7,459 nucleotides of DNA from Lachnospiraceae bacterium (GTDB taxonomy: Bacteria > Bacillota > Clostridia > Lachnospirales > Lachnospiraceae), in NCBI GenBank assembly GCA_016282215.1, contig JAEEKC010000184.1:1-7459 (forward strand), given 5' to 3'. Numbering within the stretch: the stretch's first letter is position 1; each line of letters begins with the position of its first letter. The notes below the pieces were generated by a model that saw only the letters and a list, made by a program, of their open reading frames with translations, was not told where the DNA came from and ran no database searches. This document shows, one piece after another, positions 1 through 5,967 of this stretch. The translations under genes were made by a program, and so were the position numbers.

Positions 1-683
1 CCATCACCGGATAGCCTGCAATCTTCTCTACGCCTTACCAGGAGTCTGACGATATCCGTATACAGGCCGTAACCGAGGGGAATATACACAAGCGGAAACA
101 GATTGTGTGTGATCACAAGATGATGAAGGCCGCCGGAAAGCCAGGACAATCCCGCCTGGTAGATGGGCAGCGCCGAAAAAGCATAGCGTTTTTGGATTGC
201 CTGGTTCATCAGCCCGATATAGGCATCCTTTTCCAGAAGCAGGTCATAGGCGAAGCTCATGGAAGATAAGGATGAATAAAAGGCATCATCCGGATCCGGC
301 ACCGAAAAGATCAAAACCGCTAAAACATGCCATATGACAAGTCCCGCTGCCGGATAAAAACAAGGATCCTTCAGCAGCTTTTTCCATTCCCATGCCCTGA
401 CGCTGCTATAGTTTTTCACCAGCATCCAAAGGCCTAAGATCGCCAGGGCCAAAGCACCGGCCGCAAAGATCAGGCTCACTTTGCGCATCCCAAGATGCAG
501 CGGCCGCCCGGCCAGCGTCAAAAACTCATAGGCAGCATAGTGCATCGCAATGCCGCAGCCAAGCAGGAAGGCAACGGAAACCTTTTCCTCCTGCTTTCTG
601 AAAAACGGCAGCAAAACGCAACCCCCGAAAAACGGAAGCACACACATCCATATAATGCTCAGTAAAACACCGATCGCTGTCAT
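1..683 (-). CDS. DUF6077-like polytopic membrane protein, 3'-truncated by window edge
   Basis: The reading frame is open from ATG 683 to the left edge, giving 227 residues. It starts 37 nt after the stop of the preceding DUF6077-like frame. An in-frame ATG at 707 (eight residues earlier, just after an in-frame TGA) is the alternative start. Neither has a strong Shine-Dalgarno sequence; AGAGAG before 683 is the better one. Hydrophobic helices lie at about 4-27, 36-55, 69-90, 110-128 and 195-215. Between them is VPDPDDAFYSSLSS (128-141), then EKDAYIG (151-157), KRYAFSALPIYQAGLSWLSG (165-184) and HHLVITHNLFPLVYIPLGYG (187-206). This pattern of an acidic Asp-Asp loop, ALPIY and a His-rich approach to the next helix is what I associate with DUF6077 proteins of clostridial polysaccharide loci. 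It is paralogous in layout to the gene at 721-2846. Its function is unproven, and outer-face glycosyl transfer is the best guess. Confidence 0.72.
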   Translation of the reverse strand, partial: MTAIGVLLSIIWMCVLPFFGGCVLLPFFRKQEEKVSVAFLLGCGIAMHYAAYEFLTLAGRPLHLGMRKVSLIFAAGALALAILGLWMLVKNYSSVRAWEWKKLLKDPCFYPAAGLVIWHVLAVLIFSVPDPDDAFYSSLSSMSFAYDLLLEKDAYIGLMNQAIQKRYAFSALPIYQAGLSWLSGGLHHLVITHNLFPLVYIPLGYGLYTDIVRLLVRRREDCRLSGD

Positions 684-720
684 AGTTCTCTCTGTCTCAT
701 CTCTCATTCATCTGAGGGGT

Positions 721-1749
721 TCATTCATACCCAACCGGTATCCGCGCGTAAACCAGATACTGCCCGACGGTTCCGACCTTTCGATATCCCGTCTCCGAAA
801 AGATAGCATCCGCGTCCACATCGGCACCCTGCGTGGCAGGATCGTAGATCACCACATAATCACAGGCAACGCCTTCATAAAGATTCGGGGTGTTCGCGAT
901 CACACCGATGGCATCCGCCTTGCTGCCCACATGATCCGCCTTTGCTTCATACAGATCATAGTTTGCCGCAAAGGTTTCGATTTCCTCCGAATACTTTTCC
1001 GGATGGATGACGATATCTTTTCCATATACCGGCATCAGCCTTGCGTCATAGCTTCTGCTCTTTGCCATCATTTCCCTGCTTCCCCAGATGGTCGCATCAC
1101 TGTAGCCAGACGTATTCGTATCTGAGAGGATCAGGTCAAATACGCCGGCTTCTTCTTTTGTGAAGAATAAGCCGCTGCCATTTCCTGTAACGGCGTCCTT
1201 TACATCCCTTACGATCGACATCGGGTTGCCGGCCCAGCAGAAAGCAAGGAGCAGCACACCGGCCAGAAATACCGGCAGGAATCTGTTGTAGAGGTTTTTC
1301 CCCTTCCCGTCTTTTTTCTCACCTTCTGATATCGGCTTCGCAGCAGCTGACGGATTGCATGCAAGAACGACTGTTGTCCCCAGTGCAAGAGGCAGGATCA
1401 GCGGATAAAGCCAGATATGAGACAGTTCCTCATAGCGGTAACTATCCGGAAATATCCCTGCTGTCAGATCATACAGCCACCCGAGAAAGAACGGAAAGAA
1501 AACCGCCACACAGTATGCAGCTGTAAAAAATAGTAAGCTATTGCTAACTTTAGGATCACCTGCCGCATCGGTCTTTTTGCCGGTCATCATCTGCTGCGAC
1601 CGGTTAGCACTACCGGTTCCCCCGACTACCTCACTCCACCGAAAGGCACAGAAAAACAAGGCCAGTATCGAAACCAGATACAGTCCCCAGTATTGGTCGT
1701 CCAGTTTTAAGCCGTAAATCGCTTTTGCAAATTCCATCCGATCAGGCAT
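721..1749 (-). CDS. DUF6077-like protein, C-terminal part (separate frame)
   Basis: From an ATG at 1749 this frame gives 342 aa (an alternative ATG lies at 1737). Neither ATG has a convincing ribosome binding site. Codons farther upstream in this frame are out-of-frame shadow of the preceding transmembrane helices. It contains helices at about 22-36, 71-91, 111-130 and 157-173. These are interrupted by charged loops (40-68 and 132-152) and a PDSYRYEELSHIWLYPLILP stretch (101-120) leading into a helix. After the last helix come about 165 residues of soluble, probably extracytoplasmic sequence with DATIWGSREMMAKSRSYDARLMPVYG and CDYVVIYDP, ending GYRKVGTVGQYLVYARIP. This helix-then-globular layout is the expected back half of the protein begun at 2846. 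Alone it would lack the N-terminal half of the membrane core. It is either the tail of a frameshifted gene or, less likely, a separate coupled subunit. Confidence 0.65.
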   Translation of the reverse strand: MPDRMEFAKAIYGLKLDDQYWGLYLVSILALFFCAFRWSEVVGGTGSANRSQQMMTGKKTDAAGDPKVSNSLLFFTAAYCVAVFFPFFLGWLYDLTAGIFPDSYRYEELSHIWLYPLILPLALGTTVVLACNPSAAAKPISEGEKKDGKGKNLYNRFLPVFLAGVLLLAFCWAGNPMSIVRDVKDAVTGNGSGLFFTKEEAGVFDLILSDTNTSGYSDATIWGSREMMAKSRSYDARLMPVYGKDIVIHPEKYSEEIETFAANYDLYEAKADHVGSKADAIGVIANTPNLYEGVACDYVVIYDPATQGADVDADAIFSETGYRKVGTVGQYLVYARIPVGYE

Positions 1750-2846
1750 ACCACCAAAACCAGAAGTTCGCACAAGGCAGGGAACAGACCGCACCCGATC
1801 CCGCATGTACAGCCGGCCGCCAAAACCGCCGCTGTAATACAAAGGATCGCATGCAGGATCACCGAGCCCTTTTGCCCAGGCCTCTCTTCTTTACCCCTTT
1901 CTTTATCGCTTACGTCTTTTTTCTCTTCTTCTAATCTGTCAGCATCCTGCGTCTTCCGGTCGTCTGTTCCTTTGAAACCCAATCTCGAAACACCACCGAG
2001 AGAAACCATCGATAAGAAGATCATGGGCAGGATCAGAAAAGAAAGTATCGTCCGCCCTTCATAAGTTACATGGATCAGATCATAAAACGGATTCCGGTAG
2101 GCATCGCCCGCGCAGAGCGCACACAGGCAAAACACCATGCACAGCACCCGGAAATGCTTTTTAAAATAGCCGTTATTTTCAGAAGACTTTGCGGCGGAAA
2201 ACAGACGGTCTGCCGCCTCATACAGCACCGACAATGCCAGCAGTATCACCCATACCGCAGCGACTGTGCAAAGCAGCTGCCAGGGTTTTGTGATCCCTGT
2301 CAGATAACATATGACCGCATACAAAGCAGGCAGCGCTTCCACCCTCTGGTCAGGCGTCACATCAGCCAGCCACCAACCGGTCAGTGGATCCGTTCCGAAA
2401 AAAGTGCCATCCCGCAGGATCACCACAGTTGTTTCTGCCGCGCGGTACTGTTCATTGACAGCCGGAACTTTACTGATGCAGACAGCCGCCATGATCAAAG
2501 CCGCACTGATCATGATCGGAAGAACAACGGAAACGATGTAAGATTTCTTTTTCTCCTGATCCGCCTTTTTTGCCTTACGCCGTAAAAACAGGGCTGCAGC
2601 CGATCCGGCGAAAACAAGAGCGGTCAGAGCAAGCCATGCCACAGCCAGAACAGACAGCCCGCGTCCCGTATTCGATATGATCAAAAACAGCACTTCAAAA
2701 ACAGCAAGCATGCAAACAGCACCCTCTGCGATCATTCCTGCAAAGGATGTCTTTTTGTCTTTCCAAAGAGACGATATCAGATTACCTGCTGCGAGCGGCC
2801 ATACAAACAGGAGCAGGGCCGCAGCAAACAGCCGCAACATATTCAT
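1707..2846 (-). CDS. DUF6077-like polytopic membrane protein, N-terminal part (frame broken near 1723-1726)
   Basis: This frame of 379 aa is mostly transmembrane helices: about 4-20, 38-58, 64-88, 103-123, 171-185, 190-210, 232-246, 266-284 and two between 329 and 370. Segments that look like the DUF6077 family are DPLTG (153-157), EALPALYAVICYLTGI (170-185) and YEGRTILSFLILP (262-274). They parallel DAYIG and ALPIYQAGLSWLSG in the left-hand gene. A strongly charged Lys/Glu/Asp loop (about 287-327) separates two helices. The frame ends at TAA 1707 right after a helix, with no soluble C-terminal domain, while the overlapping frame continues with further helices and a globular domain. I read the two as one original protein of about 708 aa broken by a frameshift. 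The ATG at 2846 follows the preceding gene by 61 nt, with a weak, distant Shine-Dalgarno sequence. Its role is probably glycosyl transfer or another step at the outer membrane face. This comes from context and topology only. Confidence 0.7.
   Translation of the reverse strand: MNMLRLFAAALLLFVWPLAAGNLISSLWKDKKTSFAGMIAEGAVCMLAVFEVLFLIISNTGRGLSVLAVAWLALTALVFAGSAAALFLRRKAKKADQEKKKSYIVSVVLPIMISAALIMAAVCISKVPAVNEQYRAAETTVVILRDGTFFGTDPLTGWWLADVTPDQRVEALPALYAVICYLTGITKPWQLLCTVAAVWVILLALSVLYEAADRLFSAAKSSENNGYFKKHFRVLCMVFCLCALCAGDAYRNPFYDLIHVTYEGRTILSFLILPMIFLSMVSLGGVSRLGFKGTDDRKTQDADRLEEEKKDVSDKERGKEERPGQKGSVILHAILCITAAVLAAGCTCGIGCGLFPALCELLVLVVCLIGWNLQKRFTA
1723..1726 (-). other. Putative frameshift point (A4 run on the minus strand)
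   Basis: Joining the two overlapping frames needs a net -1 shift, meaning one base is missing from the sequence as given. The AAAA run here lies inside the overlap, just after the last hydrophobic helix of the upstream frame. With one more A the codons would read through as WNLQKAIYGLKLDD, linking helix, short basic turn and next helix without stop or gap. Another A/T run at 1756-1759 would also restore the frame but gives a less plausible, glycine-rich junction. Whether this is a true mutation, phase-variable slippage or a sequencing error cannot be told from one sequence. Confidence 0.5.
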
Positions 2847-2849
2847 TTC

Positions 2850-2918
2850 TTAAATAAATCCCTTCCTCTCCCTCTTCCGACTCAGTATTTTCATATTGGT
2901 CTTTCGCTCATTGATCAT
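2850..2918 (-). other. 22-codon mini-ORF bridging two genes (uncertain)
   Basis: An ATG at 2918, overlapping the last codons of the 553-aa gene, opens a 22-residue frame (MINERKTNMKILSRKRERKG plus two residues). It ends with TAA only 3 nt before the ATG of the DUF6077-like gene at 2846. The peptide is very basic. The purine-rich GAGAGGAAGGG within it is the only Shine-Dalgarno candidate for the 2846 start, about 13 nt away. It may carry ribosomes towards the next gene, or it may be chance created by the repeat. I see no clear ribosome binding site of its own beyond coding sequence. Confidence 0.25.
2875..2904 (-). repeat. Direct repeat copy B (gap after the 553-aa gene)
   Basis: This is the diverged second copy of the 2924-2953 unit, placed just after the stop codon of the 553-aa gene. 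In one minus-strand frame it reads MKILSRK, similar to VKIQSRK from copy A. It looks like a small duplication of the gene's 3' tail. It supplies most of the 61-nt spacer to the next gene. Confidence 0.6.
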
Positions 2919-4569
2919 CTGTTTTCCGGCTCTGTATTTTCACATCGGTCCTTACACCGGCTCTATCCGAGTCGATCTTTGTTTCTGCCCACATTGAAAC
3001 CGCGTAAGCCATAAATGCCCAGCCGCATAAATAAAAACAAAAATAATACATAAAGAACATGGCAGGCGCCGTTAAAAACACCAGCGGAAACTGCACCATC
3101 GCCAAAAGCAGCAGCCAAAAGCGCTCCCATTTTTTCTTTACCGCATAAATGATCAGAGCCACAGCCGACAACAGAGCCACCGGCAATACATTATACAGGA
3201 TCACAAGGAGCGGGTTGCCGTGGATGTTCCCCTTTTCATACGTCCTGCAGGCCAGCAGCGAGATCACCTTCATCCGAAGATCATATCCAAGCGGCGGCTT
3301 GCTGATCAGGAAATAGCTGCCATAATCCATTCCATAGTAGGTCAGTTTTTTTATGGCATCCATATCCTCTCCGCCCGGATGATTGGTATAACCGTCATAG
3401 AAACTGTTGGTATATAAAAATGTCTGCCACCGGTATTTCAAAAACTTCCCGGGGTTATACACGATGAGACGGATCGCAGCCTTCATAAAACGCGACAGCG
3501 TTTCCCCGGGCAGTACATCCGGGATATTCCAGTACTGGCTGATATTACGAACGGAAGCATCTTTGCGAAGCTGCGCCGCATCCACCACTTCATTGATCGC
3601 CATCACATCGGCGTGTACATCCGGACCCTTCAGCTCCTCTACTTCCGTAAAGAGATTGGCGATCGGGTTGAGCACCAGCGAGATCGGGTATTTATTCTGC
3701 CCGTTTGCCGCGATCTTATTTGGCAAGCTGAAACCCTGCCAGAAAATACAGATGCCAAGCAGCACAAACAGCACGCCCCGCAGGCTTGCTTTTTTACGGA
3801 TCAAAAGCAAAAGCGGAAGGCAGACGATCAGATAGATAAACTCGCTGCGCCACGCACAGATCAGTCCTGCCACCACCGATATCCTGATGATACAGATGGG
3901 CTCATCTTTCATTTTCCACAGATACATGAGCAAAAGCAAAAACAGCCAGCCCACAAGACTTGCGCGAAGCGTGAACAGATTTGCATCAATGACCGGAAAC
4001 AGTCCAAAAGGCAGAAGCAGCAGGTATTTTGCTTTTGTTGAAAACCGCTCCCACAGATTTCCCATCACATATGCAAACACGCTGCAGACCACCACCAGCT
4101 GGAAAAACACGATGGTCGCCATAGACGGAAAAAACAACAGGGAGATGATATAGAATACCGAGGTCAGTCCGCTCTGCATCGCCGACAGCTCAAAGGACAG
4201 TGCTGCGCGGATTACGTAAAACTCATCTCCCTTGAAAATGCCCGGCCATGTCAAAATCCAGAAGACTGACATGAACAGAAAATACCCGGCAAAGAACCGA
4301 AATCTGTATAAAAATCCCGCTTCCCGTCTGAGCAGTTTCATCACACATAGCAGCAAAACGAGATAAAAGCTCCATGTAAAAAAGAAAAACAGGATCAGTA
4401 TCCCGATCATATAGGGACGCAGCGGCGTAGCAGGATGAAAGGTCACCCTGTCTCTGCCGGAGACCACAAGAATATGGGCCACGGCAAAGATCAGCGAAAC
4501 AACCGTCCAGATCCAAAGACGGCTGCGGTCGAAATCACGATTCATTTTTACAGACCGTTCCCGATTCAT
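2908..4569 (-). CDS. Polytopic membrane protein, GT-C-type glycosyltransferase-like (DUF6020-like)
   Basis: This 553-aa integral membrane protein has about a dozen hydrophobic segments, starting near residue 19 and ending near 525. After an early hairpin comes an extracytoplasmic-type loop TWPGIFKGDEF (107-117). It carries an acidic pair, as in the first loop of GT-C lipid-sugar-dependent glycosyltransferases. Other recognisable stretches are CAWRSEF (239-244), a long soluble loop around 285-365, YNPGKFLKYR (371-380) and a final Phe/Tyr-rich helix pair at 500-525. These are the style of the DUF6020 and related polytopic proteins common in clostridial polysaccharide loci. I assign the family from memory of that style, not from an alignment. 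The start ATG at 4569 lies 3 nt after the GH25 stop, with GGTGAGGG about ten bases upstream. A second ATG at residue 9 is possible. The likely role is transfer of a sugar or other substituent from a lipid carrier outside the membrane. A flippase, polymerase or acyltransferase cannot be excluded. Confidence 0.7.
   Translation of the reverse strand: MNRERSVKMNRDFDRSRLWIWTVVSLIFAVAHILVVSGRDRVTFHPATPLRPYMIGILILFFFFTWSFYLVLLLCVMKLLRREAGFLYRFRFFAGYFLFMSVFWILTWPGIFKGDEFYVIRAALSFELSAMQSGLTSVFYIISLLFFPSMATIVFFQLVVVCSVFAYVMGNLWERFSTKAKYLLLLPFGLFPVIDANLFTLRASLVGWLFLLLLMYLWKMKDEPICIIRISVVAGLICAWRSEFIYLIVCLPLLLLIRKKASLRGVLFVLLGICIFWQGFSLPNKIAANGQNKYPISLVLNPIANLFTEVEELKGPDVHADVMAINEVVDAAQLRKDASVRNISQYWNIPDVLPGETLSRFMKAAIRLIVYNPGKFLKYRWQTFLYTNSFYDGYTNHPGGEDMDAIKKLTYYGMDYGSYFLISKPPLGYDLRMKVISLLACRTYEKGNIHGNPLLVILYNVLPVALLSAVALIIYAVKKKWERFWLLLLAMVQFPLVFLTAPAMFFMYYFCFYLCGWAFMAYAVSMWAETKIDSDRAGVRTDVKIQSRKTDDQ
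2924..2953 (-). repeat. Direct repeat copy A (coding end of the 553-aa gene)
   Basis: This 30-bp unit matches 2875-2904 at 25 of 30 positions by hand count, with a 49-nt offset. This copy encodes part of the hydrophilic C-terminal tail (VKIQSRK) of the polytopic protein ending at 2908. Confidence 0.65.
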
Positions 4570-4572
4570 CTG

Positions 4573-5967
4573 TTATTGACCCTCACCTTCCGGTTTTTCT
4601 TCTGAAAGGCGTTTTGGCTGTCCACCTGCTGCATTGGTAAAATCTACATAGGAAAGATCATAATCCACCAGGGTATCGATCCCGTCGAGCCTGCCGGCAG
4701 AAGTATATTGCCACATATCATAGACCCCGTCATAGGTTGCCTTGGACGAATACTGTGCCAGCCAGGTACTGTAACCCGAAAGCTGTCCCATATCCAGGTT
4801 GTGATTCAGCCAGGATTTGCTCGCATACACGCCGGCCGTCAGGCCCGCATTTTCCACGGTCTCGCAAAAGGCCCTGACTGCTTCCGTCCGCTCCGAGACA
4901 CTGATGCCGTCTGCCCTGCCCCCGCCGGCACCTTCCGTATCGATGTAGAGCGGGAACGACAGATCATAACCCTTGGTCAGCGACAGCACCATGCTGGCCT
5001 CTTCCACCCCCTCCGCCGCTGTTTTGGCCTGAGTGAAAAAGTAAACGCCGACTTTCACGCCTGCGGCGGTTGCGTTTTTGATATTCTCCTCAAAACAGGG
5101 ATCCTCAATCAGATAACCATTCTTGGAACCGCGATACCCGCATCGGATGATGGCAAAATCCACGCCCTGATTTTTTACCTTGTTCCAGTCTATGGTTTTG
5201 TTCCATTTGGATACATCGATACCGAAAATACTGACACCGTCCTGAAGCCGCACATTTGTCTCGGTCCCGTCCGCATCGTTCTCCGCCTCTTTTACCGCCG
5301 TATCCTCGACAGCGGCATCGATCCCTTCCTCATCCTCTGTATGGATCAAAAAAGAGATATCCGGCAGCACGGTATAGGAAACTTTATCAAGTATTGTCAC
5401 CGGCATGGGATCAAAGGGAACGGAATATCCTTCAACGGGCGCTAAGACCACCTCATATTCGCCGGCCGCAAGGCCGTCCGTATACAAGATCCCGTCCTTA
5501 TCAACATCCTTCAGGTTTCTAGTTTCTCCGCCACCGGATTTTTCCCGGACCTGCGCCTGAAATTCCTGGCCCGATACAACACTTCCGAGCCCGTCCACGA
5601 CAAAGATCCGAAGGTCCTTCTGGATGCTGGAAACAAGAAGTGACAGCCCGTTTGCAGCCTCGGTCTGATCATCCGTTTCCTCCTGCAGGAAGAAACTTTC
5701 GTCCTCCAAAAAAGCATATGGATCACGAACCGGGCTAAGACCATACTTCTCAGCCAGATCATGATCCACCATACCATTCATGCTGTCTTCATTGGCGTCG
5801 CTTAAGCCATCCTTGGCGCTGCTGCCTTCTTGTCCGTCAGCGCCGTCACGGCCGCTGCCGTGTCTGTCTGCTTTGCCCACACCGTTTAACGCAAGCACGA
5901 TACCTACCACCAGCAGCACCATCAGCGCGGCAAAAACAGAAACCGTCGCCTTCAGCTTAGAGTCCAT
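4573..5967 (-). CDS. Membrane-anchored GH25 muramidase-like protein with a prealbumin/Cna-B-like domain
   Basis: This is a 464-aa protein (from ATG 5967), predicted to be anchored in the membrane with its bulk outside. In order it has a short basic N-terminus and one hydrophobic helix (residues 8-28), a Gly/Ser/Asp-rich linker (31-65), a beta-rich segment resembling a Cna-B/SpaA prealbumin-type domain (about 107-206, with AAGEYEVVLAPVEGY), an acidic linker (210-240), and a glycoside hydrolase family 25 domain (about 248-442). The GH25 domain shows FGIDVSKWN (Asp251), IIRCGYRG, GVYFFTQA, the Asp-x-Glu catalytic pair LYIDTEG (Asp343, Glu345), and a terminal MWQYTSAGRLDGID. Family 25 enzymes are N-acetylmuramidases that cut the MurNAc-GlcNAc bond of peptidoglycan. 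No lipobox, LPXTG motif or wall-binding repeats are seen, and the helix looks uncleaved. The gene overlaps rfbA by 11 nt and ends 3 nt before the next gene. A wall-remodelling role during glycopolymer export or attachment is inferred from this position. Activity and substrate are not shown by sequence alone. Confidence 0.88.
   Translation of the reverse strand: MDSKLKATVSVFAALMVLLVVGIVLALNGVGKADRHGSGRDGADGQEGSSAKDGLSDANEDSMNGMVDHDLAEKYGLSPVRDPYAFLEDESFFLQEETDDQTEAANGLSLLVSSIQKDLRIFVVDGLGSVVSGQEFQAQVREKSGGGETRNLKDVDKDGILYTDGLAAGEYEVVLAPVEGYSVPFDPMPVTILDKVSYTVLPDISFLIHTEDEEGIDAAVEDTAVKEAENDADGTETNVRLQDGVSIFGIDVSKWNKTIDWNKVKNQGVDFAIIRCGYRGSKNGYLIEDPCFEENIKNATAAGVKVGVYFFTQAKTAAEGVEEASMVLSLTKGYDLSFPLYIDTEGAGGGRADGISVSERTEAVRAFCETVENAGLTAGVYASKSWLNHNLDMGQLSGYSTWLAQYSSKATYDGVYDMWQYTSAGRLDGIDTLVDYDLSYVDFTNAAGGQPKRLSEEKPEGEGQ

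Noticed and set aside
550..1125. Plus-strand open frame (191 codons) at the left end
   Set aside because: It crosses two minus-strand genes and the gap between them. Its composition is shadow-like and no family is recognisable.
1707..1842. Programmed -1 ribosomal frameshift as the explanation of the split gene
   Set aside because: No X-XXY-YYZ slippery heptamer occurs in the upstream frame in this overlap, and I see no obvious strong stem-loop just after the A4 run. A mutation or sequencing error is simpler.
2847..2907. Terminator or promoter in the largest intergenic gap
   Set aside because: I find no GC-rich hairpin with a T-tract and no convincing -35/-10 pair on the minus strand. The stretch is explained better by the direct repeat.
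4223..4516. Second minus-strand frame inside the 553-aa gene
   Set aside because: It is out of phase with the clear transmembrane protein there, and its Cys/Arg/Asp-rich translation lacks helices or motifs.
4708..5445. Long plus-strand open frame (245 codons) opposite the GH25 gene
   Set aside because: It lies wholly antisense to a protein with recognisable GH25 catalytic motifs. Its translation is rich in Arg, His, Cys and Pro without domain pattern, as expected of a shadow frame.
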